From: a virus
Virus record (IMG/VR): IMGVR_UViG_3300023210_000021
Span: 1-64,000 of that record
Reading direction: 5' to 3' (one strand)
DNA: 64,000 nt
Translations under genes and position numbers: made by a program
The notes under the pieces: model-generated
The model's database searches: none
What the model saw: the letters and a program-made list of their open reading frames with translations, nothing else
What the model was told of the DNA's origin: nothing
Shown: positions 20,824 through 28,948 of the stretch, one piece after another
Layout: the number at the start of each line of letters is the position of its first letter
Numbering within the stretch: the first letter of the stretch is position 1

Positions 20824-21756
20824 ACTTTCTTTAATTTTTTTTGCTGATTGTAGTATTTTTACCACACCTTTCTTACCAATCTTCTGATAAACATCGGAAA
20901 TATCATACCCATCAGGCATCTTAACAACCATAACTCTATTGTGTAACTTACTACTATTCAGTCGTTTATATAATTTAACCGAATCTCTATAAGCATCTGA
21001 ATCTAAAACAATTACAACCTTTGCGGTTAGCTTGGTTAATAATTCTTCTAATATGTGATCATTTAAAACTTTTCCTAACAATGGAATACTATTAGGTATT
21101 GGAATGTGATCAAATACACCCTCCACTATATAAACATTACTATCCCAATTAATTTTTTCTTCGTTGAATATAATGTCCATCTTAGATACCTCTGGGTTTT
21201 TGTATTTCATTTTACTCCAACCATAACTTCTACCTAAATAATAATTTATGTCCCCATTTTTGTCATAACTTGGGACAATGATTCTACCTGCATAATCACC
21301 ATCTGTACAATACCCAAGATTAAACTTATTGATTAAGTCTAAACCAATATTCCTCTTTTTAAGGTAACCTATTGCCTTCTCATAATCATAACTACCATTG
21401 TCAGTAGATAGTGGTTTAAACTCCTTCGGTAACCCCCCTATGACAGCCTCGTTATCTTCTCTATCCTTTGCAACATATGGGTTGACAAGGTTATACCGTT
21501 TAAGGTGTCCTTTATTCCCATAATTTCTAATAAGTTTTCTGATTGTTCCATGCGTTCCATTTACTTCACCACACGACCAACATTTGTAAACACTTAATCC
21601 ATAGTTAACTTCAAGGTTACCTTTTCCATCACCAGACATCATGTTTTTTTCCATAGAACATTCAGGGCAATCAAATGAAATTTGACCCCTATCTTCATAA
21701 TGTTTCTTATGTTCACCAAGAAAATCTTCTAATATTTCTACCACCAACTCAGACAT
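20815..21756 (-). CDS. 61: DnaG-type primase (T4 gp61-like)
   Basis: A 313-residue primase. The N-terminal zinc-binding domain has CPEC (C30, C33) and CWSC (C59, C62). The Toprim domain follows, with VYIVEGVFD near residue 210 and VIVLDSDAYRD near 250, the acidic residues expected for metal binding. The middle segment (YAGRIIVPSYDKNGDINYYL) is the usual RNA-polymerase core start. It should make RNA primers for lagging-strand synthesis together with the gp41-type helicase encoded at 51978-53381. Its length is close to T4 gp61 (342). Confidence 0.92.
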   Translation of the reverse strand: MSELVVEILEDFLGEHKKHYEDRGQISFDCPECSMEKNMMSGDGKGNLEVNYGLSVYKCWSCGEVNGTHGTIRKLIRNYGNKGHLKRYNLVNPYVAKDREDNEAVIGGLPKEFKPLSTDNGSYDYEKAIGYLKKRNIGLDLINKFNLGYCTDGDYAGRIIVPSYDKNGDINYYLGRSYGWSKMKYKNPEVSKMDIIFNEEKINWDSNVYIVEGVFDHIPIPNSIPLLGKVLNDHILEELLTKLTAKVVIVLDSDAYRDSVKLYKRLNSSKLHNRVMVVKMPDGYDISDVYQKIGKKGVVKILQSAKKIKESLL

Positions 21757-21761
21757 ATATC

Positions 21762-21769
21762 CAAATATA
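21762..21769 (-). promoter_or_regulatory. TATATTTG -7 element before primase
   Basis: Sense-strand TATATTTG lies 5 bases before the ATG at 21756 and fits the Bacteroidota -7 box. No clear TTG is found at the right distance upstream, so this is a weaker call. Confidence 0.4.
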
Positions 21770-21797
21770 GTGATAATTCTTCAAGAAAAAAAGTATC

Positions 21798-22436
21798 TTA
21801 CTCTGTTGTTGCAGGAACCCACAAACCTTCTTTATGCATACCACCTAAAACAACCGCATAACTATCTGTCATATCAAAGTTCTCTTTTTTTAACTTCATA
21901 TTCTTATCATACAACCACACAATCTGAGGTTCAATGTCACTAACCTTCTCCCATATAACCATCTTTTTATCAATGTCGAAAGGAAGTCCACCAAATAATA
22001 CTTCTTTGTTTCTATCAATCGCACCCTCAGTTAAAGGTTCACCATCTCTTTTATGTGTTCTCTTAACCATTAATTCTGGAAATGCATATTTCCTAGCGTC
22101 ATATGACGATATAAATGTAGGTACAACATTTAACACATCGTAAACCGATCTACATATCATACCATTAAACCTTAAAAGTACACCAACTGTATTTACATTA
22201 TTTGACCCAAGTAATGGTTCTTCAATAAAAACTTTGTCAATATCAAAGTCTGAATATTTTTGTAGAAATTCTTCCTCAAAAGATTGAGCTTTCCTCATTA
22301 ATAACTCTAAAGGTGTATCTGGTTTTGGTTTAATCTTTGGTGTAACGTGTGTTAACTCCAATAATCTACCATCTTCCTCAAAAAGCGCAATACCGATTGT
22401 CTTTGTTGACACATCTAAACCTAAAACTCTTCCCAT
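21798..22436 (-). CDS. RuvC-like Holliday-junction resolvase
   Basis: A 212-residue RNase H-fold nuclease. D8 lies in GLDVSTKTIG on the first strand, E72/E73 in VFIEEPLL and the acidic pair near residue 190 in NFDMTDSYAVVLG, giving the RuvC-type D-E-D-D catalytic set. LLRFNGMICRSVYD is the helix following the second acidic strand. It probably resolves branched DNA before packaging, taking the role of T4 endonuclease VII, which is not seen here. It sits between primase and the tail block; 34 bases separate it from the upstream fibre gene. Confidence 0.82.
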   Translation of the reverse strand: MGRVLGLDVSTKTIGIALFEEDGRLLELTHVTPKIKPKPDTPLELLMRKAQSFEEEFLQKYSDFDIDKVFIEEPLLGSNNVNTVGVLLRFNGMICRSVYDVLNVVPTFISSYDARKYAFPELMVKRTHKRDGEPLTEGAIDRNKEVLFGGLPFDIDKKMVIWEKVSDIEPQIVWLYDKNMKLKKENFDMTDSYAVVLGGMHKEGLWVPATTE

Positions 22437-22463
22437 AAATTTTTCTATTTTTAAAACTTTATT

Positions 22464-22478
22464 TGGTTTCTTAAACCA
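22464..22478 (-). terminator. weak hairpin at the end of a fibre gene
   Basis: TGGTTT (22464-22469) pairs with AAACCA (22473-22478) and overlaps the stop codon of the gene at 22471-23778. The following T tract is poor, so this may only slow or not stop transcription. Confidence 0.3.
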
Positions 22479-23778
22479 CTAATTGAACATCAAATATCAC
22501 AAAGTCATTTTTTGCTTTTAACACATGTCTGTCCGTTTTACCGACAGCCAATATTTCACCAGTAATATCTGTTATACCAATTTCACTTATCCTAACACTA
22601 TCCTTATCCGCATATGTTGCATTTTGAGATCTGTAAAATTCATCCCTACCAGCAATACAAACTAAATTTTGAACGAAGTTATTTTTTATACTATCTATTT
22701 CCGCTTGATATGTATCACCAGTAAAATACCAAAACCCACTTGGGTTAGCTACACTTGTTGTTATCGTATCAATCGTTGCACCAGTTGCATCATATAAACT
22801 AGTTGCAATACCACTAACTATTGTTGGGTCAGTAAAGGCGATAATCCCTTCAGCTAAATAAGCAATACCTATAATCTTATCTGCAACTAATCCAGTGGTT
22901 TCGTTGCTTTGGAAATTTATAAGTGATTTATCATTAACAGCGTATGCTTTAAATGTGTCAAATCCAGTTCCCCAACTTTTTAATACATTATTATTAGGTT
23001 TCTGTGTGTTGTCTGACATTAAAAATGAAATGTTCGACCCTAATAGGTTAGTGGTGTTAATAAACCCATCACTATATCTATTATCTTGTTGTTGTCTATT
23101 GTATTGTGAGGTATTAACATACGAACTATATATCTCATATGTTGTTAAACCTGTTTGTGTTCCACCTGTCGTTACGCCCGTATAAACTGGTAAAGTTACT
23201 TTAATTGACTTACCGTCAATTGATTCACCATATATATCATTATTAATAACACCAATTAATACATTATCAGTATTAAACCCACTAAATGCAGTATCTAACC
23301 AACCACCATCTTTAGCGACATTATTAAAAAACTTTTGTTGTGTATCTGTTATTGGTAATGATAAACTTCTAAAATAATTAGTATTATTATCTGAATTATT
23401 TGTTCTATCCAAAACCGTAAATAATAAATTAGATGTTGTTGCAGTTGTTTCACCTAACGAAACCGTTTCACTTCTAACTTGATATGAATTTTTCTCAACA
23501 CCTTTTAAATAGGCGTTAGTGTTACTCTTATATAACTTACTCTTAATTTGAATACCTGTAGAAATATTGATATTTGTTAAACCCGTTTCATCTCTATTAC
23601 CACTGGTTGATGGTATTTCACCTGTTGATAACACACCACTAGTATGGTAATTTGCATCACTATCACCAATGATAAAATGTGACAATATAGATGAAGACTC
23701 TTTTAATAGTCTTTCCCTACCTATCGATGTTAGTCTAGCTGTTACTGTTATTGTTGTTGCTGTATTGTTAAATCCCAT
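22471..23778 (-). CDS. tail fibre or collar-type structural protein (paralogue 1)
   Basis: A 435-residue Thr/Ser/Asn-rich protein. Its N-terminus (TARLTSIGRERLLKESSSIL, then FIIGDSDANYHTS) matches in pattern the N-terminus of the neighbouring gene at 23790-25994 (LTDIGRELLAKG, then GDSEVDY). The C-termini also match (RISEIGITDITGEILAVGK versus FVSEVGILDNNQNVVMIAK). The LT-x-G-x-L ... GD ... EVGL-x-D pattern recalls the phage tail-collar fibre N-terminal family. The middle is beta-rich and unrelated. Probably a virion fibre or tail surface protein. Confidence 0.75.
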   Translation of the reverse strand: MGFNNTATTITVTARLTSIGRERLLKESSSILSHFIIGDSDANYHTSGVLSTGEIPSTSGNRDETGLTNINISTGIQIKSKLYKSNTNAYLKGVEKNSYQVRSETVSLGETTATTSNLLFTVLDRTNNSDNNTNYFRSLSLPITDTQQKFFNNVAKDGGWLDTAFSGFNTDNVLIGVINNDIYGESIDGKSIKVTLPVYTGVTTGGTQTGLTTYEIYSSYVNTSQYNRQQQDNRYSDGFINTTNLLGSNISFLMSDNTQKPNNNVLKSWGTGFDTFKAYAVNDKSLINFQSNETTGLVADKIIGIAYLAEGIIAFTDPTIVSGIATSLYDATGATIDTITTSVANPSGFWYFTGDTYQAEIDSIKNNFVQNLVCIAGRDEFYRSQNATYADKDSVRISEIGITDITGEILAVGKTDRHVLKAKNDFVIFDVQLVV

Positions 23779-23789
23779 TTCTTATATGT

Positions 23790-25994
23790 TTAAAAGTCCA
23801 TAGTTATTTCAATTGTGGCTGTACTACTATTGGCAATTTTAATTGGTCTTGACAATTTAGCAATCATTACTACATTTTGATTATTATCTAATATACCAAC
23901 CTCACTTACGAATCTATCCCCACCTGTTGTATATGTTGGGTTACTACTACTTCCAAACTCCGCTCCATCTATATTAACACTAAATAATGTTTTATAAACA
24001 GTAGCACCAATGTAAGTTCTAAGGTTACCAAAGAATAATCTTTCATCACCAAAGTTCATTTTATTGTAAAATGTTCCTTGTGGTAAATCTATAAAACTAC
24101 CTAAGTTAAATGTGGTTGCCCCAGTGTAGGTTGATCCTTCCAATATAAACCCAGTTATTGTTGAGTTTTGATTTTGTAACAATAATGGATCAATTGTTTC
24201 CCCACTATTTGTTGTGATATTTGTTGACGTGAAGTCTATCTCTCTCCATAATTTAGGGTCTGGTCTATCAGTAAGTTTAGGATCAACAACTTGCGCCAAT
24301 ACTTTAAATTCATTAGCGTAGAATCCTTTTCCATCATAACCAACAGATTCTACCTTTCTCATATATGGTAGTTGATCCACATTAGCTAACCTAAACTGAA
24401 CATCTTTATCTGATGCGGTTTGATTATCTAAAACACTGTACCTCTGACAAGGTAATGTATTTGTTACCCCTGAATTAGCTGACATATAGTATGTAAGGTA
24501 TATTCTTTCACCAGCTTTTAATGTACCAGTACACTCTCCATTTACTGGTGATGTTAATTCTGACTTTAAATCTGGTAAAGTCCAATTTCTGTTTGACTTA
24601 TATGACATCGCAGCTAATAGTTCTTCATTATCAACAACAACAATCTTTTCGTTAGGGAATACTTTACCAACAGCCAATGGGGTACTAGGTGTAACCGACA
24701 TTCCACTATATTCAATTAAATCGTAATATACTATATTTGTATTTTCTAAAGTCTTTTCCGTTGTGTCAGATAAAAATCTCATACCCATTGTTGTCCCACT
24801 AGCTGTTCCAACATCATTTTTTCTATGCCACATTACTGGAATATCTAAATTTAATAGTTTTCCTGATTCCCCATCAATGTGGAAAAATTCACCATAGAAA
24901 TTAGAGATACAACTATTAGTGTAATGTATTATCGATATACCTTTTTGGAATGGGTCAATGTAACTAGACGCAGATTCTTTAAGTGCTTGTGTTACTTCTG
25001 GTGTATTTTTGTAATTTAAAAGTAATTTCGTTCCTACGAATTCTTCTGACCCAAACAATTGGTGATCATGATAATAATCTGTTGTGTCTTTAAACTGACC
25101 CGCCATATTCTCACACCAAGGATTGTTCATATTCCAAACAGGAATATTATCCACACATATGTCACAACTACTATCAAACGATAAAGTACCTGTGTGCCAA
25201 TATGATGTTAATGAGCTTTCCCCATAATAATCATCTGCTGGGTCATTACCACCAGGGATTACATAATAACTAATAATCGTTCCACTATCAGCGGTAAAGT
25301 TAGGTAATGCTCTATCCACATTAACTGTTGACCCACTATCTTCTAAATTAGTAATCATATAGTATTGTGACATTGAAGGTGTTGTCTCCGTTGTTGTTCC
25401 CGTAAGGTTACCTAATGTAGAATTACTTAAATTTAAAACCATTATATCATTAACACTAGACGCTGTTAAAGGTGTAGATAATCTTAACACCCCTTTTGTA
25501 AAGGTTGTGGTATCGGTTTCACCACTAAACGCAGATAAATCAATAGACCCACTCTCTTTAATAAATTGTGTTGTTGTTTGTGCTGTCAAACCTAATGATG
25601 CGGTTGACCCTGAGAAAAATCCTCTGTCATCAGCTTTATTACTAATAATACCTTTTACTAATTTAACATTACTTTCACCACCAAATTGTTGTATAAAGCT
25701 CCCTTCAGTACCCAATAAAAATGATTTTGGGTAATATTGTTTATCTTTAGGTCTTAATACCGCAGAGTAATTAACCTCTGTTCCACCAGTATTAATATTA
25801 AAAAAGAATTGTCCTGTTGTCGCACTACTACTAGGTACGAAATCTTTCCAACCCTTAACATAACTATAATCCACTTCTGAATCACCCGCTACCCAAGAGT
25901 TAAACGTTAATTGACCTTTGGCAAGTAACTCCCTACCTATATCGGTAAGTTTTGTCCTTACTAATGCTGTTCTGTGTTTATTTATGTAACTCAT
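23790..25994 (-). CDS. tail fibre or collar-type structural protein (paralogue 2)
   Basis: A 734-residue Thr/Ser-rich protein, longer paralogue of the preceding entry. It shares the N-terminal LTDIGRELLAKGQLTFNSWV, then GDSEVDY block, and the C-terminal SEVGILDNNQ block, with about 650 residues of different sequence between. The central part holds several Cys (SSCDICVDN, NPWCENMAG). It is likely a fibre or tail-surface protein; receptor contact is possible. It has an ATATTTATAA box 21 bases upstream and a 48-base gap to the large protein before it. Confidence 0.75.
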   Translation of the reverse strand: MSYINKHRTALVRTKLTDIGRELLAKGQLTFNSWVAGDSEVDYSYVKGWKDFVPSSSATTGQFFFNINTGGTEVNYSAVLRPKDKQYYPKSFLLGTEGSFIQQFGGESNVKLVKGIISNKADDRGFFSGSTASLGLTAQTTTQFIKESGSIDLSAFSGETDTTTFTKGVLRLSTPLTASSVNDIMVLNLSNSTLGNLTGTTTETTPSMSQYYMITNLEDSGSTVNVDRALPNFTADSGTIISYYVIPGGNDPADDYYGESSLTSYWHTGTLSFDSSCDICVDNIPVWNMNNPWCENMAGQFKDTTDYYHDHQLFGSEEFVGTKLLLNYKNTPEVTQALKESASSYIDPFQKGISIIHYTNSCISNFYGEFFHIDGESGKLLNLDIPVMWHRKNDVGTASGTTMGMRFLSDTTEKTLENTNIVYYDLIEYSGMSVTPSTPLAVGKVFPNEKIVVVDNEELLAAMSYKSNRNWTLPDLKSELTSPVNGECTGTLKAGERIYLTYYMSANSGVTNTLPCQRYSVLDNQTASDKDVQFRLANVDQLPYMRKVESVGYDGKGFYANEFKVLAQVVDPKLTDRPDPKLWREIDFTSTNITTNSGETIDPLLLQNQNSTITGFILEGSTYTGATTFNLGSFIDLPQGTFYNKMNFGDERLFFGNLRTYIGATVYKTLFSVNIDGAEFGSSSNPTYTTGGDRFVSEVGILDNNQNVVMIAKLSRPIKIANSSTATIEITMDF

Positions 25995-26015
25995 TATCTA
26001 ATGTCTATTATTTTA

Positions 26016-26025
26016 TTATAAATAT
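26016..26025 (-). promoter_or_regulatory. ATATTTATAA upstream box
   Basis: Sense-strand ATATTTATAATAAAAT ends 21 bases before the ATG at 25994, in a 48-base gap between two tail genes. Confidence 0.45.
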
Positions 26026-26042
26026 ACTCAATGTAAATATTA

Positions 26043-28901
26043 TCAATACGAATTTAATGCATTCGTAGTTATTTCTATCGGTGTAGTCTCACTAATTCTC
26101 TCCGATTTTATGATGTCCCCATTTAATGTGGTATATCTCTTCTCGTTTTTTACCCTATAAATGAATTTATCACCAAACGTTCCACCACTTAATGTTACAC
26201 CAGCATTATAAGATCTTTGACCTACAACATAGTCGGTAGTGCCGCTATATAATATATTATTAAATGACGTATCATCTCCACCTACAAATTCCACAATAAA
26301 AGTACCTGTTTGCCCACATACAGGGGCATTACTGATTGTCCAACCTATAATGGGTGAAATAGTTGTAATTGGACCAATTACCGAAGCTTCAGGAACATAG
26401 AAGGCTTGAATAGTGTCACCAATTTTAATTGGTACATCTAATATTGATCGTTTTTTATTAGTTATAGATTTATAATACTCAACATTATTTACCAATATAG
26501 CACCATTCACTGTGAGTGCGATATCACCACTGGTAGGTGTGTCAGTATAAAACTCGTATTTATTAAAATCAGTGTTATAATAAATTTTATCTGTTAGTTT
26601 TTCACTGTTAGTTGTCCCACTATTTATTGTACTCACCAATAATTTATCAATATAAGCGCTACTACCACCGCCGCCATCTACATAAACTATAGTAACTAAT
26701 TGGTTATCTAATACTTCAAAATTAAACACTAACTGCCTTATTGTAATAGTATAATCAATATCCTTTGATAATACTGATCCATTATAACTAATTATTTGAT
26801 CTCCATTACTTACACTTAACGTATAACCAGTTATACCTGATGTGGTATAAAAACTATTAACATTTAAAGTACCAATAGGTTCTGTATTAGCATTAATTTT
26901 ACTGGTTAGTGTAGGAACGTCTGCCCTATACATATTTAAAAAATACCAATCAGTAATGGGGTTATATAACCCATATAAATCACCTTTTTTACGAGTATCA
27001 ATTGTATTATATCTATAACCTAATTGTTTACCAACAAATGTGTTTATTGGGTATTCGTAATAACCTTTTATAATAAACTCACCTTCACCAATACCATTTA
27101 CGTTAATTGTTGTTGTGTTGGCGGTTGTAAACGAACTATATGGTATTGTTTGAGAACTATAAACAGCGTTTGTTGTGAACCCGCTGTTTGCGCTGTTGTA
27201 TTTATATATTTCACTATAAAAATTTAATTCTTTATCCCCTATAACCCCAGTAACATCATTAATAGTATATTCAAAATTAAAATTATCAGAACCCGTTTCT
27301 CTTATATACGCGTACCTGTCACAAGATAAAATTGTATTGTTTATTTGGTTAGGTAACCCCCATTGGGATGTCGTACCACTTAGAAGTTTTACACTATCCT
27401 CATCGAAATTACAATTAACACCTAACCCATTAGGGTAGTGAATTACATGTAATGTATCATTATCAAAATTACTAACATATATTTTTTCATCTGGACCCAT
27501 TTGTAATGATCCGTTAGTGTTACCTGTGATATCAGCAACTATAATAGAGTAATCTACCATATCGGTTGACGATGAATAAGATAAATCGAATTGATAAATT
27601 TTACCTTGAGCCCCATCTGAAATATATAATTTAGAAGAGTCCGAAGAAAATTCTACACCATAAGGTCCGTTATCAAATGTAAATCCAGTAATTGTTATTA
27701 AATTACTTAATGTACCCGCAGATGAGGTGAAATCCATTATATCTATAATATCTTCATCATATATTGCATTGACTATTTTACTTGCATCGTGTGAAACTTT
27801 TAAATACCCTCTTGGAGTATTATTTACACTACCAATATTAGTTACCACAGGTGGTGATATTCCACCCGATGTTATTTTATAACTATAAAATATACTATCA
27901 CCAGTTTTATGTGTGATAGCCCAATAATCAATACCATTACTATGTTTGGCACCAGCTACTTTTTCTGTAAGTCCGCTAGATAATAAATCAATATTTTTTG
28001 TTTGTACCTGTCCGTTACCACCCTGTAAAGACATGTCAACAACTGAATAACTAAATCCGTTGTTGGCGCCATCATAATTTGTGGTAAAAACGTAATATTG
28101 ATTTGTGGTTGGTCTTGGTACAATAAGTGATGATTGTGTTGACCCTGTATTACCATTTAATCCAGTACCATTTGTCATTATTGTATTTGCGCTAGTATAA
28201 ATTGTTTCACCATCACTATAAAATAATAGGTCACCTTCTGTATTTGATATTACAGATGAACCTTCAGTTGATACAACACTACCACTAATCGATGTTGGTG
28301 TTGCTCCACTTTCGATAGGGTTGAAGTTTATCCCCGCATTAATTCCAAAAAACCAATTATAATTACTTCTATTAGATGACTCAGATTCTGGTCCACATAT
28401 TGTTTCACCAGTTAATGGTATTTTTCTAGCACCCCTAACAGAAAATTCAGGATAATCAAAACCATCAATATCACTTCTAGTTATTGTAGTAAATAATTCT
28501 GTATTACTTCTAGGTAACCACCCAAAATTATTACTTTCATTCCTTACACCTGTTTGATAGTAATCATCACCACCATCTATATACCTTAATGTGTGATTTG
28601 CGTCTACTGTATACCCACTTAACACACTACCTGTGTTTCCTGTCATTACGTATGTTATAACGGGTTCATCCTTTATTGTATCAAAAATCCTTAACCCACT
28701 AAATAAAGGTAATGGTTTAGGTAAGATAACAGGTGTTTTTGATAAATCAGTCATAAACCAAGTACCATTAAAAACCTGTATAAACTCGCCCCTATTATAT
28801 TGTGAATATATAGTGGGTGCGAAATCAGATTGTGATTCATACTCTGTAATCACATTTATACTAGTTTCTAATATTTTTATATTACCTGACGCTGATGCCA
28901 T
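26043..28901 (-). CDS. tail/adhesion protein with Bacteroidota surface-type beta-propeller
   Basis: A 952-residue beta-rich protein. Residues about 184-525 form a repeat domain with FGINAGINFNP, NTEGDLLFYSDGETIY, STQSSLIVPRPTTNQYYVF, SYSVVDMSLQGG, LYISDGAQGKIYQFDLS and YVSNFDNDTLHVIH. This is the pattern of beta-propellers found in large secreted Bacteroidota proteins, often next to PKD domains and type-9 sorting tails. The flanking regions are phage-like and Ser/Thr-rich. It probably projects from the tail and touches the host surface. The domain looks captured from a host-type gene (inference). Confidence 0.75.
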   Translation of the reverse strand: MASASGNIKILETSINVITEYESQSDFAPTIYSQYNRGEFIQVFNGTWFMTDLSKTPVILPKPLPLFSGLRIFDTIKDEPVITYVMTGNTGSVLSGYTVDANHTLRYIDGGDDYYQTGVRNESNNFGWLPRSNTELFTTITRSDIDGFDYPEFSVRGARKIPLTGETICGPESESSNRSNYNWFFGINAGINFNPIESGATPTSISGSVVSTEGSSVISNTEGDLLFYSDGETIYTSANTIMTNGTGLNGNTGSTQSSLIVPRPTTNQYYVFTTNYDGANNGFSYSVVDMSLQGGNGQVQTKNIDLLSSGLTEKVAGAKHSNGIDYWAITHKTGDSIFYSYKITSGGISPPVVTNIGSVNNTPRGYLKVSHDASKIVNAIYDEDIIDIMDFTSSAGTLSNLITITGFTFDNGPYGVEFSSDSSKLYISDGAQGKIYQFDLSYSSSTDMVDYSIIVADITGNTNGSLQMGPDEKIYVSNFDNDTLHVIHYPNGLGVNCNFDEDSVKLLSGTTSQWGLPNQINNTILSCDRYAYIRETGSDNFNFEYTINDVTGVIGDKELNFYSEIYKYNSANSGFTTNAVYSSQTIPYSSFTTANTTTINVNGIGEGEFIIKGYYEYPINTFVGKQLGYRYNTIDTRKKGDLYGLYNPITDWYFLNMYRADVPTLTSKINANTEPIGTLNVNSFYTTSGITGYTLSVSNGDQIISYNGSVLSKDIDYTITIRQLVFNFEVLDNQLVTIVYVDGGGGSSAYIDKLLVSTINSGTTNSEKLTDKIYYNTDFNKYEFYTDTPTSGDIALTVNGAILVNNVEYYKSITNKKRSILDVPIKIGDTIQAFYVPEASVIGPITTISPIIGWTISNAPVCGQTGTFIVEFVGGDDTSFNNILYSGTTDYVVGQRSYNAGVTLSGGTFGDKFIYRVKNEKRYTTLNGDIIKSERISETTPIEITTNALNSY

Positions 28902-28910
28902 ATCTTTTTA

Positions 28911-28920
28911 TTATAAATAT
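28911..28920 (-). promoter_or_regulatory. ATATTTATAA upstream box
   Basis: Sense-strand ATATTTATAATAAAAAG ends 9 bases before the ATG at 28901. It is the same 16-base form as before the genes at 703-1140 and 12418-12906. Confidence 0.5.
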
Positions 28921-28948
28921 TTATTATATAATATTATTTTATTATATG

